Below the pieces are notes generated by a model. That model worked only from the letters and a program-made list of their open reading frames with translations, did no database searches and was not told where the DNA came from. Below, one piece after another: positions 27,065 through 36,300 of a stretch of DNA of 55,209 bases. The position numbers were made by a program, and so were the translations under genes. The DNA is taken from contig NZ_BNCG01000014.1 in the NCBI RefSeq assembly GCF_014656355.1, positions 1 through 55,209 of the forward strand, given 5' to 3'. This stretch comes from Camelimonas fluminis. Its GTDB lineage: Bacteria > Pseudomonadota > Alphaproteobacteria > Rhizobiales > Beijerinckiaceae. Each line of letters starts with the position of its first letter. Within the stretch, counting starts at the first letter, position 1.

Positions 27065-27598
27065 TCAGTGCTGGCGTCGGGCCAGGTCGATGAAGACAAA
27101 CGGCCGCTCGTCTTCCGCCCCCGCCGGGTGCGCCTCGCGCCACGTCTCGACGAAGTTGTCGCGCCAAGCGCCTTCCGGCCCGCCCGGAAAGAAGGCGTCG
27201 GCCTCGGGCCTGTCCTGCACCAGGGTAAGGTGAACGCGGGCGGCGCCGGGCAGGGTCGCCGCATAGATTTGCGCTCCGCCCACCACCATGGCGCTGTCGA
27301 CGCCGCGTCTGGCCGCGCAGGTCCCGGCCAACTCAAGCGCCCCAGCGAGATCATGGGCGACCAGCACGCCCTCCGGCGCGAACGCCCCGTTGCGGCTGAG
27401 CACGATCGTGTCGCGGTCCGGCAGCGGACGGCCTATCGAATCCCAGGTGTTGCGTCCCATGATCAACGGATGGCCCATGGTCAGCGCCCGGAAACGGCGC
27501 ATGTCTGCCCGCAGCTTCCAGAGCAACGCGTTGTCGCGGCCGATGGCGCCATTCTCGCCCATGGCGACCACCAGGGCCAGTTGCAACGGTGCGCTCAT
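27065..27598 (-). CDS. folA: Dihydrofolate reductase
   Basis: 177 residues. It reduces dihydrofolate to tetrahydrofolate with NADPH, regenerating the cofactor that ThyA oxidises. Signatures are VVAMGENGAIGRDNALLWKLRADM (active-site loop and the acidic substrate contact in the following helix), MGRNTWDSIGRPLPDR and the NADPH loop VVGGAQIYA. thyA lies 1.7 kb upstream on the same strand but is separated by two copper-related genes. Confidence 0.95.
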   Translation of the reverse strand: MSAPLQLALVVAMGENGAIGRDNALLWKLRADMRRFRALTMGHPLIMGRNTWDSIGRPLPDRDTIVLSRNGAFAPEGVLVAHDLAGALELAGTCAARRGVDSAMVVGGAQIYAATLPGAARVHLTLVQDRPEADAFFPGGPEGAWRDNFVETWREAHPAGAEDERPFVFIDLARRQH

Positions 27599-27691
27599 GG
27601 GTCAACTCCACTTTTCTTGGGAACGCCCCCGGTTCAGAGGAAAGGTCGGGGACAAGTTCACCCTTGCCCCCGGCTGCGGCCCCTTCGCGTC

Positions 27692-27711
27692 ATGGCCGGG
27701 CTTCGGGCCAT
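27692..27711. repeat. Short palindromic repeat, ATGGCC...GGCCAT type
   Basis: ATGGCC and GGCCAT flank GGGCTTCG, preceded by CGTC and followed by CCATG. It is a short variant of the palindrome at 51998-52020, between folA and the copper gene. Confidence 0.45.
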
Positions 27712-27752
27712 CCATGCCTGAACCCCACGCCATCCTTACGCTCTCATACCGT

Positions 27753-28823
27753 CTAGTGCGCGTGGTTGCCGTGGTCATGGCTCTCGCCGGCCTTTGAGCC
27801 AGCGCCCGCCCCGGCTGGAGCCTTGCCAGGCCCTGGCGAGCCGGCGGCCTCCACCGGCAGCGTCACCGCCACGTCGCCAGCGTCACGGAAGGTCAGCACG
27901 CCCTGGATGGCGTCGCCCTGCCTGAGCTGCTTCTTCAGCCCCATCAGCATCAGGTGCAGGCCGCCGGGGCGCAGTTCGACAGAGCCGCCGGCGGGAATCT
28001 CCAGCCCCTGCTCAAGATGGCGCATGCGCATGACGCCGTCGGTCATGGTCATGTCATGCACTTCAACCCGGTCGGCCACATCGAACCTGCCGCCGATGAG
28101 CACGTCGCCCTTCGGGCCGCCATTGGCGATCGCAACATAGGCGCCTGCGACCTTGGCGCCATTGGGCGTGGCGCGGCTCCAGCCGCCGGAGACGGCAAGC
28201 TGGCGGGCGTTTGCGCCCTGGGCGCCGGCGGCGGCCTGGCCAGCCCCCTGCCCGGCGGTGGCGACGGCCAGCGCCGGCGCCGGGGCCTTCAGGTCATGGG
28301 CGTTCTGACCCGCGGCCGGGATCTGCGTCCAGTCGAACGACCCCTTTTCACATTCCTGATAGACCGGGAAATACAGTCTGCCGTTCTGGAGCGCGACGTC
28401 CGGCTGGATCTGGGCCATAAACTCGAATTCGTCGAACATGTGGTCAGGCAGCGCGGCGCCCTTCCAGGTGATGGTCTTGACCCCCTCCATCACTTTCTTG
28501 CCGTGGATCTCCACGGGGCTGGCGTAAGGCGCCCAGGTGGTCTCGATCAGCCAGCCATATTTCGCCTTCGGCCGCACGGCGACAACGCCATCGGGAATGG
28601 TGACGCGCACCAGCCTGGTCGGCGTGCCCTCGCAGCCATGACCGATCCGGACGGCGCCGCGCCAACTGGCGCCGGCTTTGGCCTCCGGCGGTGTCAACAC
28701 CGCATGCGCAGAAGCGGCGCTGGCGAAGCCTGCCGCCAGAAGGCCGCCGACGAGCAGCCGCGCCAGCGGGGAAAACACCGTCGGTCGGGCGGCCGTGGAG
28801 TGTGAAATCACTGGGTTCGTCAT
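27753..28823 (-). CDS. Fused DUF1775 (YcnI-like) and PCu(A)C copper chaperone
   Basis: 356 residues, apparently a fusion. A signal peptide ends near ASA-HAVL (about residue 40), exposing an N-terminal histidine as in YcnI-type copper proteins. The DUF1775 domain runs to about 190 (VRIGHGCEGTPT, YGWLIETTWAPYASP, DEFEFMAQIQPDV). A 45-residue Ala/Gln linker follows, then a PCu(A)C domain (about 225-330) with VEVHDMTMTDGVMRMRH and GGLHLMLMGLK, the His/Met copper ligands. The C-terminus ends SHDHGNHAH, a possible extra metal site. PCu(A)C proteins deliver Cu(I) to cytochrome oxidase in the periplasm. It is preceded by a small DUF2946-like gene. Confidence 0.9.
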   Translation of the reverse strand: MTNPVISHSTAARPTVFSPLARLLVGGLLAAGFASAASAHAVLTPPEAKAGASWRGAVRIGHGCEGTPTRLVRVTIPDGVVAVRPKAKYGWLIETTWAPYASPVEIHGKKVMEGVKTITWKGAALPDHMFDEFEFMAQIQPDVALQNGRLYFPVYQECEKGSFDWTQIPAAGQNAHDLKAPAPALAVATAGQGAGQAAAGAQGANARQLAVSGGWSRATPNGAKVAGAYVAIANGGPKGDVLIGGRFDVADRVEVHDMTMTDGVMRMRHLEQGLEIPAGGSVELRPGGLHLMLMGLKKQLRQGDAIQGVLTFRDAGDVAVTLPVEAAGSPGPGKAPAGAGAGSKAGESHDHGNHAH

Positions 28824-28871
28824 GAAATTTGCCTGTCGTCATCCGGATCGGAAATGGCGCGGACGTTCGCC

Positions 28872-29303
28872 TCACGCCGTCTGTGTGATCTCCGGATGGG
28901 CGGGCGGCGCCCGTGGGCGGGCGGAGGGTCGCGCCGGGGCGGGCCAGCCGTCATGCCAGTCCGCGACGGCCGGCGCCGCGAGGCGCGCGAACGGCGGCGC
29001 GCCCGGTAGCGCAAGCGGCGGCGGCGGCTCGGCGGCGGCGCCGCCAATGGCCGCGAGGCAGCAGCACGCCAGCGCGACAGCGCCGGCGGGAGGCGCGTCG
29101 CCAGGCCTCGCGTCGTCACGGCCCGCGCTGCCGGCGGCGCACAATGCCTGGAAGTCGCCCGGCGCGCCGTGAGCGATGCCGCCGCCCATGAGCAGCGGCT
29201 GCAAAGCCAGCGCGTAGGCCAGAACCAGCGCGAACAGGGTCCGAAACCGGCGATGGCCGGCAATGTCAGGCGGTTTTGCCAGGGCTGATCCGTGGGGCCT
29301 CAT
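28872..29303 (-). CDS. Small membrane protein, DUF2946-like
   Basis: About 143 residues. One hydrophobic helix (TLFALVLAYALALQPLLMGG) near the N-terminus is followed by a short cysteine-bearing region (ALCAAGS, then VALACCCLAAIGG) and a Pro/Ala-rich tail. The size, the helix and the position directly before a copper chaperone gene fit DUF2946 proteins, often found with copper genes, but the match is weak. ATG at 29303 has GAGGG eight bases upstream; an alternative GTG at 29318 overlaps the thyA stop codon (GTGA). Either way it is probably translated from the thyA message. Confidence 0.65.
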   Translation of the reverse strand: MRPHGSALAKPPDIAGHRRFRTLFALVLAYALALQPLLMGGGIAHGAPGDFQALCAAGSAGRDDARPGDAPPAGAVALACCCLAAIGGAAAEPPPPLALPGAPPFARLAAPAVADWHDGWPAPARPSARPRAPPAHPEITQTA

Positions 29304-29314
29304 GGCGGCGGCCC

Positions 29315-30157
29315 TCACACCGCGACGGGCGCGCGGATCAGCGGATGCGGGTCATACCCCTCCAGCCGCACATCGTCATACCGGAAGGCAAAGATGTCGC
29401 GCGTTTGCGGATTGAGCCACAGCTTCGGCAGGGCGCGCGGCGCCCGGGAAAGCTGCTCTTTCGCCTGCTCCACATGGTTCAGATAAAGATGGACGTCGCC
29501 AAAGCTGTGGACGAAATCGCCTGGCTGCAGATCGCAGGCCTGGGCGATCAGATGGGTGAGCAAGGCGTAGCTGGCGATATTGAACGGCACGCCCAGAAAC
29601 ACGTCGGCCGAGCGCTGGTAAAGCTGGCAGGACAGGCGACCATTGGCGACGTAGAACTGGAACAGGGTGTGGCATGGCGGCAGGGCGACGCGGTCCTGCT
29701 GCTCCGGGTCCCAGCCCGTAACGATGAGCCGGCGGCTATCCGGATTGCGCCGGATTTCCTTGATTAACCACGAGATCTGGTCGACGCCGTCCTGGGCGAA
29801 AGAGCCGTCGGGCAGTTCGGTTCCACCGAAATTGCGCCAGGCGTGGCCATAGACCGGGCCAAGGTCGCCAGCCTGGCGGCCGAATCTGGCGCACTGTTCG
29901 GGCGTCGCCCACTCGTCCCAGATGCTGACGCCGTTTTCCTGCAGATAGCGCACGTGAGTGTCGCCGGAGAGAAACCAGATCAGCTCATGCACGATGGAGC
30001 GGAAATGCACCCGCTTGGTGGTGAGCAAGGGGAAGCCGTCAGCCAGATTGAAGCGCATCTGATGGCCGAACAGCGACAGCACGCCGGTGCCGGTGCGGTC
30101 GCCCTTGCGCGCGCCTTCGGAGAGAATCCGGTTGAGCAGATCAAGATAGGTTTGCAT
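29315..30157 (-). CDS. thyA: Thymidylate synthase (ThyA type)
   Basis: 280 residues. It methylates dUMP to dTMP using methylene-tetrahydrofolate. Signatures are [19 protein letters not shown] near the phosphate-binding arginine, [19 protein letters not shown], and the catalytic cysteine at about 162 in [30 protein letters not shown] follows, ending with the usual [19 protein letters not shown]. The start was set at the family position; the ribosome-binding site is weak. It leads a minus-strand run with the copper genes and folA, and is divergent from ssrA. Confidence 0.96.
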   Translation of the reverse strand: MQTYLDLLNRILSEGARKGDRTGTGVLSLFGHQMRFNLADGFPLLTTKRVHFRSIVHELIWFLSGDTHVRYLQENGVSIWDEWATPEQCARFGRQAGDLGPVYGHAWRNFGGTELPDGSFAQDGVDQISWLIKEIRRNPDSRRLIVTGWDPEQQDRVALPPCHTLFQFYVANGRLSCQLYQRSADVFLGVPFNIASYALLTHLIAQACDLQPGDFVHSFGDVHLYLNHVEQAKEQLSRAPRALPKLWLNPQTRDIFAFRYDDVRLEGYDPHPLIRAPVAV

Positions 30158-30439
30158 CGCTGTCCGTCGGGACCGGAACGGACTCAAAACCAGGACGGCC
30201 TTTCCGGGCGGCGCAGCATAGGCGCCGCCCCCTCCTGCGGCAAGTGTCCCTCCCCGGGGAGGGCCTGTCCTGCCCGGCGCGGGCTCCTGACGGGGCTGGC
30301 GCATGGCGGAAAGGCCACACAGACGTGGGTTTCCCACCGCTGCCCACAGCATCCCTGGCCCCAAAGCCGCCTGTCTTGCGCTTGCCCCTTTTCGCCAGGG
30401 GCGCCACGCCCTATATTCATCTCGCCGTCGCAAGACGGA

Positions 30440-30735
30440 TATGGCGATAAATGGTCATCGAAATAAGCCTTTCGGACCCGGGGGCGGTACCCGGCGCCTC
30501 CACCAAAACCCGGCTTCCTCCGGGTTTTGGCGGGGGCGAAACAGGATCGACGAGGGTGTAAAGGGTGTGCTTTTGCCCGGCATGGTTCCGCCGTTATCGG
30601 GCCGTTGCAATAGTTGCCAACGACAACTTTGCTGAGGTCCGCGCGGCCGCGTAAGCGGTTGAGCATCCTCGACTCAAGCCCTTGCGGTTAGCCCCGTAAG
30701 GCGGGGCCCGGAGGCGCCTGGCAACAGAAGCCTCC
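30440..30735 (+). ncRNA. ssrA: tmRNA, circularly permuted two-piece ssrA gene
   Basis: The acceptor piece comes first: T-arm CCGGG-GGCGGTA-CCCGG, acceptor strand CGCCTCC and ACCA ending at 30505. A 26-base intervening hairpin (AAACCCGG/CCGGGTTT) follows. The coding piece starts at 30532 with GGGGGCG, which pairs with CGCCTCC (seven pairs, one G-U), then ACAGGATCGACG. The tag frame at 30616-30654 reads ANDNFAEVRAAA and stops at TAA. A pseudoknot-like hairpin GGAGGC/GCCTCC lies near 30708-30730. Outer ends are approximate. tmRNA rescues stalled ribosomes and appends the degradation tag; the permuted arrangement is typical of Alphaproteobacteria. TATATT at 30412 is a candidate -10 element. Confidence 0.95.
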
Positions 30736-30761
30736 ACCTGATTTGCGGCGCGCGGGGCTCC

Positions 30762-31496
30762 ATGTCGAAAGATCACATCCGCTACGATCTCCTTGTTCAG
30801 AACGCGCTCAAAGGCGTCGTTCGCAAGGTGCTGACCGACGCCAGCCGGGACGGCCTGCCGCCAGAGCACCATTTCTACGTCTCGTTTCGCACCAATGTCT
30901 CCGGCGTGAAGATCTCCAGCCGTCTGCGGGAGAGATATCCGGAAGAGATGACCATTGTCCTGCAACACCAGTTCTGGGACCTGACGGTCAATGACAACCT
31001 GTTTGAGGTTGGCCTGTCGTTCTCGGGCATTCCCGAGCGGTTGACAGTGCCGTTCGACGCCATCAGCGGCTTCTATGATCCGTCGGTGGAGTTCGGCCTC
31101 AAGTTCGAGGTGAAGGACGACGAAGCAGCCGACAAGGCTGACGGGAAGGGCGCGGACCGGAACGGGCCGACGGCCGCCGGCGAGCCAGCCCCCGCCCCGC
31201 GTCAGTTCACGCCGCGCTCGGTGCGGGAACGCGCCGCCGCGACGGCGGCTGGAGCCGCCCAGGATGGCGTGGCCGGGACTGACGCCATCGACGAGGCCGA
31301 AAGCAAGGGCAGCGCTCCCGCAAAAGAAACCGTAGCGGACGCCACTGCGAACGACGCGCCTGCTGAAGCCGGAGAAACCGTCAGCGTCGACGCCGGGCCG
31401 GCTGCGACGGAAAAGGAAGAGCTGGAGACGGAAGGCGCGCCGGCTTCCGGCGGCGCCCAGGTCGTCAGCCTCGACGCTTTCCGCAAGAAGCACTGA
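30762..31496 (+). CDS. sspB: SspB-family ClpXP adaptor for ssrA-tagged proteins
   Basis: 244 residues. The alpha-type SspB domain (about 1-120) includes MSKDHIRYDLLVQNALKGVVRKVL, FYVSFRTNVSGVKISSRLRERYP and the tag-binding region PFDAISGFYDPSVEFGLKFE. A long acidic, Ala-rich linker (about 125-230) leads to the conserved C-terminal VVSLDAFRKK, the ClpX-docking motif. The protein tethers ssrA-tagged proteins to ClpXP. It starts about 26 bases after the tmRNA gene on the same strand, so the tag and its reader are neighbours. The linker is longer than in many relatives. Confidence 0.95.
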   Translation: MSKDHIRYDLLVQNALKGVVRKVLTDASRDGLPPEHHFYVSFRTNVSGVKISSRLRERYPEEMTIVLQHQFWDLTVNDNLFEVGLSFSGIPERLTVPFDAISGFYDPSVEFGLKFEVKDDEAADKADGKGADRNGPTAAGEPAPAPRQFTPRSVRERAAATAAGAAQDGVAGTDAIDEAESKGSAPAKETVADATANDAPAEAGETVSVDAGPAATEKEELETEGAPASGGAQVVSLDAFRKKH

Positions 31497-31539
31497 CACG
31501 GCGTCTTCGCGCTGGGGCCAACGGCGCCGCGATCCCAAC

Positions 31540-31575
31540 CATGCCCGCACACGTTGCGGGCATGTGTGTTTCTGC
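31540..31575 (+). terminator. Hairpin after sspB, possible terminator
   Basis: CATGCCCGCA and TGCGGGCATG form a perfect 10-bp stem with loop CACGT, followed by TGTGTTTCTG. The tail is weak. A closely related hairpin occurs at 40162-40184, so it may instead be a dispersed palindrome. Confidence 0.45.
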
Positions 31576-31703
31576 GGGCCATCACGCGTTTCGCAAGCGC
31601 CGTTCCGGACAATCACGCCGCTTTGCCGCAGCCAGCTTTTGGCGCACAACAATGTCCACGCCGCGCCAGCGTTGCTGCGGCGCTTCGTCTGAAGGTGAGC
31701 GAC

Positions 31704-32324
31704 ATGAAGCTGTTCTATGCCCCCGGCGCCTGCTCTATCGGCATTCACGCCCTGCTGGAGGAAACCGGCAAGCCCTATGAGGCCATCCGCCTGGACCTGT
31801 CCGCGGGCGACCAGCGCAAGCCGGAATATGCGGCGGTGAATCCCAAGGGCAAGGTGCCGGCGCTGGTGCGCGATGACGGCCGCCTGCTGACGGAATTCGC
31901 CGCCATCGCCTGGTGGATCGGTCTCGCCAACCCGGAGCTGAAGCTGATCCCGCAGGGCATCGACGCACAGGCGCAGGCGCTGTCGTCGCTCAGCTACGTC
32001 ACCGGCACGGTGCATCCGCAGGGCTTCACCCGCATGTTCCGTCCCAATTATTTCACGCCGCACGAGGCGGAATACGGCGCGATCCGCGCCCTCGGCGCCG
32101 AGAACGTCAACAAGGGCCTCGCCATTCTTTCACAGGAACTGGGCGACCGGAACCATGTGGCGGGAGACCTCTCCGTCGCCGACTACGCCCTGTTCTATGT
32201 GACGTGGTGGAAAGTGTTCCGTCTGAAGGAGGAACTGCCGGCCAATCTCGCCGCCCACCACGCCCGCATGCTGGCGCGCCCGGCAGTGCAACGGGCGCTG
32301 GCGGCGGAAGGCTTTGGCGCCTGA
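31704..32324 (+). CDS. Glutathione S-transferase (beta-like)
   Basis: 206 residues. The N-terminal thioredoxin-fold domain has MKLFYAPGACSIGIHALLEE (catalytic Cys10, as in bacterial beta-class enzymes), NPKGKVPALVRDDGRLLTEFAAI with the cis-proline and acidic glutathione contacts, and an all-helical C-terminal domain with GDLSVADYALFYVTWW (N-capping motif). The substrate is unknown. GAAGG lies upstream of the ATG at 31704. It is probably monocistronic; the hairpin at 31540 separates it from sspB. Confidence 0.9.
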   Translation: MKLFYAPGACSIGIHALLEETGKPYEAIRLDLSAGDQRKPEYAAVNPKGKVPALVRDDGRLLTEFAAIAWWIGLANPELKLIPQGIDAQAQALSSLSYVTGTVHPQGFTRMFRPNYFTPHEAEYGAIRALGAENVNKGLAILSQELGDRNHVAGDLSVADYALFYVTWWKVFRLKEELPANLAAHHARMLARPAVQRALAAEGFGA

Positions 32325-32569
32325 CGACGCGCTCCGACTGACGGCGCCATCTTCGCGAAGCGCCGTCGGCTGGCGGGGCATTTCGCTATCCTTTTATTTG
32401 ACGCAATTTGGCTGGCACATTGAAGCTGCGCCAGTTTTTGGCAATGCGCGGAAGCGTTTCCGGAAACGCGGGCCATCGTGTTTCGTGAAGAAGCGCTTTG
32501 TTCGGAAAATTTGAGCAAAATCCGGGTTCGATCGGCGGATTTCTGCTTTCCCATGACAGGGGGCGGGTG

Positions 32570-32779
32570 ATGGGCGACGTCATCAATCTTCGGCAGGCGC
32601 GCAAGCAACGGGCGCGCCAGGACAAGGACGCCGGGGCGGCGCGCAACCGGACGGCGTTCGGCCGCAGCAAGGCGGACAAGCAGCGCGACCAGAGCGTGGC
32701 CGATCTGGCCGAACGACGCCTGGAAGGCCACCGGCTGACGCCCTTCGCCCCCGATGACGATGGGAAAACGCCTGCTTGA
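32570..32779 (+). CDS. DUF4169 family small protein
   Basis: 69 residues, highly basic, beginning MGDVINLRQARKQRARQ and containing AFGRSKADKQRD and LEGHRLTP, the DUF4169 pattern of Alphaproteobacteria. The function is unknown; the charge suggests nucleic-acid contact. GGGCGGG lies before the ATG. Its stop codon overlaps the probable TTG start of the next gene (TTGA). DUF4169 and ribbon-helix-helix genes are commonly paired. Confidence 0.88.
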   Translation: MGDVINLRQARKQRARQDKDAGAARNRTAFGRSKADKQRDQSVADLAERRLEGHRLTPFAPDDDGKTPA

Positions 32780-33018
32780 ACGCCCACCCCGCAGGCGTGG
32801 TCAAACGCTCCATTGTCATCGCCGGGCACAGCACCAGCGTCTCGCTGGAGGAGGCCTTCTGGCAGGCGCTGCGCGATATTGCGGCGGCGCGCGGCTGCCC
32901 CGTGGCCCGGCTCGTCGTCGAAATCGACCAGACCCGCGCCGGCGAGAACCTGTCATCGGCCATCCGGGTGTTTGTGCTGAACGAAGCGCTGAAGCGCGGC
33001 CAGGCCGCCCCGGAATAG
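32776..33018 (+). CDS. Ribbon-helix-helix domain protein
   Basis: 80 residues. VVKRSIVIAGHSTSVSLEEAFWQALRDIA matches the RHH_4 type: a beta strand that would contact DNA as a dimer, then two helices, followed by VVEIDQTRAGENLSSAIRVFVL. Likely a small DNA-binding regulator, target unknown. The TTG at 32776 overlaps the DUF4169 stop; a GTG at 32797 would give the more usual MVKRS start. Confidence 0.85.
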   Translation: MNAHPAGVVKRSIVIAGHSTSVSLEEAFWQALRDIAAARGCPVARLVVEIDQTRAGENLSSAIRVFVLNEALKRGQAAPE

Positions 33019-33365
33019 AGCCTTGTTCCGCCAGACGCCCCCCAACCCGTTGCGTCCGGCGCGTCAGGCGCCGACGATGGGTTTTGGCGAAAGAGCCCTG
33101 GTCAAACCCAGTCAGCGCAACGCACGTCCCGCCATGGGCGAATGTGCTGATTTGAGTTTTGCCGGCCACGGATGCGCCAGCTTTCTGGCGACCTGACATC
33201 AGCATTGACCATCACGCACCGGGAAAAGCGTCCGGCAGTTTTGGCATAATCGGTTCTTCTCCGCATTGACGCCGCCGCCGACCGGCCGCTGGCGCCGCGA
33301 CCAGGCGCCAGAGCAACCGAAGACAACATTGTCGACGCTGGCCCGCAAGCGCCGGCGCCGACGCA
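33019..33365. other. Convergent intergenic region without visible gene
   Basis: 347 bases between the RHH gene and the AsmA gene end. It holds a hairpin CTGGCGCC/GGCGCCAG (33289-33311) with no T-run, possibly aiding 3'-end formation. Confidence 0.4.
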
Positions 33366-36300
33366 CTACTGAAACCGCAGCGTGGGCGTTGGCGTGGACG
33401 GCAGGGCTGTGGGCGGCTTTGGCCGCCCTGGAGCGAGGCCCGGAGCAAGATTTGGGCGCGGCGGCGGCAACGGGGCAGTTGGCAAAGGCGCGCCGTCCTG
33501 GGGCGGGGCGTGCATGTCGCGGCGTCGCGCCTCTTCAGCCTTGCGCGCCTCTTCAGCCTGACGGGCTTCATGTGCCTGGCGCTCCTCCTGCCCCTGGCGT
33601 TCCTGCTGCGCCTGACGTTCCTGCTGTCGGCGCTGTTCGGCCTCCTCCAGACGCCGGGCCTCCGCCTTCCATGCCTCGACCCGACGCAACTCGTCGTCAA
33701 GCCGGATGGCGGCCAGCCCGGTCTGCAGCGCGGCCACATCGACCGTTCGCGCCGGGGCCGTCAACGGCCCACGCCAGTTCAGGACGAGCGCCGGCGGCGC
33801 GCCCTTCCAGCGCGGCGGGGCCGTCAAGGCAACCAGCCTGGCGACGGCGTCCAGACGCAGCGCCCGCAGATCAACCATCACCTCCGCGTCAAGGCCGCCG
33901 GGGCCATCGGCAAGCGGCGGTGGATCAATCCTGATGACGCCGCCCGTCGCGACCACCGGCGCTTTCGCCTCCGCCACCGTGAATGCCCCCGCCGCCAGTT
34001 GGCGCTGCGTCGTCTGCAACAGCGTCGCCGCGTCAAGCCCGGCGGGATCGCCAGCCAGACTGGCGACCACCGCGCCGGGGGCCAGCGGCGACGCCTGCAA
34101 CAACCGGCCGTCGCGCAGATGGATTTCGCCATTGCCAGCGAGATTGGCGACCAGGGCGGCCGGGCTCTCACCCGAAGCGCCAAGACGCAGCTCGACGTCG
34201 GCGACGCCCTGAACCTGACCAAGGCCCCACCCTGTTAACGGCGCGCCCGTAAGGCGAAGGTCCGCCGAAAGGGCCGCCGCCGCCCCCTGGCGACGCAGAA
34301 GCACGGTTCCGGCGAGCCTGCCGCCAGCAGATGATGAGAGAGGCGTTGAGAGCGCCGCCGGTTGCAAGGCCATGCGCACGCCATCGGCGACAGAAGCGAC
34401 GCCCAGGCTGGCGTCGGCCACGACAAAGCCAGCGCCAAGATCCAGACGCCGCGCCTTCAGCGACAGCTCCAGGGCGCGCGGCGCGCCGGTCGCCGGATCA
34501 GTGAGCGAGACCGGCGCCGGGGCGAACCGTCGTGACGACCATAGCCCATTGCCCTGGGGTTCGCCGGCTGCGGCTTCGCCCAGCGCCAGGGCGCCGGCCA
34601 GCGTCGGCAGGGACACGGCTTCAAGATTGACCTCAGCCGCCAGCCCCCCGTTTCCAGACGTGTCATCGCTCAGGGGGCTGATCATGCCGGATAGCGGCGC
34701 ATCGCCGTTGCGTCCCTGGAATGTGAGGCTCCAGACCGCTCCGTTGTCTTGCCCCCGCCCCTGCTTTTGATCCGTATTGCCCCAGTTGAGGCGCCCTTCC
34801 AGTTTGAGGGGAGCGGCGGTTGGGCGCGGCCAGCCCAAGGCTCTGGCGAAGCTGGCGGCGTCATCGGCGGCCAGCGCCAGGCGCGCGCCGCCAGCATCCG
34901 GCGTCACCGTGAGCCGCGCCCCTGCGGCCTGCGCCTCGAAGGCGGCGCGGACACCGCTGGCTTCGGGCCTGAGATTGACCACTGCCCGCCATGGGCCCTG
35001 CCCTGTCGGAGGATCAGCGAGAGCGAATCCCGCCGGCGCCAGCAGGCGCAATGGCGTCGCCGCGTCGCCGCCAGACAAGGTAATCTGGCCGGCGGCGAGG
35101 CTGACAGCGCGGCCGTGCGCGGGGGGCGCCAGCGTAAGGCGCCCCATGGCCACGCCGGCCGACGTGACGTCGCCAGTGAAACGGAACACCGCGCCGCCGC
35201 CTGATTGTGGCTCGGCGCCAAAGCTGATCTGCACCGGGCGCGCCAGCACGGGATCGCGCAACGCCCGCTGCAACCACGACGGGCCGCCGGCGCCAAGCCG
35301 CTCTGACAGGGTGGCCAGCGCCGCCAGTCCCGGCGCGCGAATCTCGCCGGTGAGCGGCTTGCCGGCGCCGCTCAGGCTCCCAGCGGCGGTTATGTCGACG
35401 CCGCCGAGATTGCGAACGTCGAGCAGCGCCACGTCCACGTCAGCGCCAGTGCGGCTGGCGCGCAGGCGCACGGCGCCGACCGGCCCGGTCGCGCCCAGCC
35501 GCAGGCGTTCGCCGGTGAATGTCAGCGACCCCTCCTGCTGACGCGCCACGCCATCGCCTGTCCATCCCGCCAGCAGACCCGGCGACAGTGGCAGATCAGC
35601 AAGATCGAGGCCACGCGCGGCGAATTGCGCATCAAAACGCGGCGGCGCGCGCAGATCACCGGCGCGGCTGGCGAACAGCCCTGAAAGCGCGCCGTCGCCG
35701 GCAGTCAGTTGCAGGCCGTGCACCGACAGGCTCTCGCGCGACACGCCGGCCTGGCCCGACAGTCCCAGATTTTTCTGTCGGCTGATCCAGCCGGCGACGT
35801 TATCCGGCGCGCCCAACCGGCGCAGCCATGCCGCCAGCAAGGCCGGCTGACGGGCCTCCAGACGCGGCGATACGGTGATGAAAGGACGCGGCGTCATGCG
35901 GGCGTCGCCAGTCAGATCCAGTGACGCGCCGGGTAGCGCGACGCGGCCAGAGCCGAGGGTCGCCACGCCGCCGGCCAGCCGCGCCTCCAGCTGCGCCGGC
36001 CCGGTTTCCTCCTCGCCCCAGGCCAGGGCGTCGATGCTGAGGCGCGCCGAAAGGTCGGGAACCGGCGCAAGTCTTGCGAGTTCCTGGACCACGGCCATGA
36101 CGCTGGCGAAGACGTCGTCGCCGTCCGCGACCTGCAGACCCGCGAGGTCGAGACGGCGCGCCTTCAGGTCAAACGTCAACCGGCGCGCGCCGCCCAGCGC
36201 GCCGGCGCCGCTTCCCTCAAAGCGCAGCGGCGCCGCCGGGCCTCCAAGATCGATGCGGACCTGGCTGGCTTTCAGCGCCTCGCCGGCCAGGGTGAGATCG

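Noticed and set aside
32420-32520. Another REP-like palindrome copy before the DUF4169 gene
   Set aside because: Contains GAAAATTTGAGC and GCGTTTCCGGAAACGC, but the match to the other copies is too degenerate to claim.
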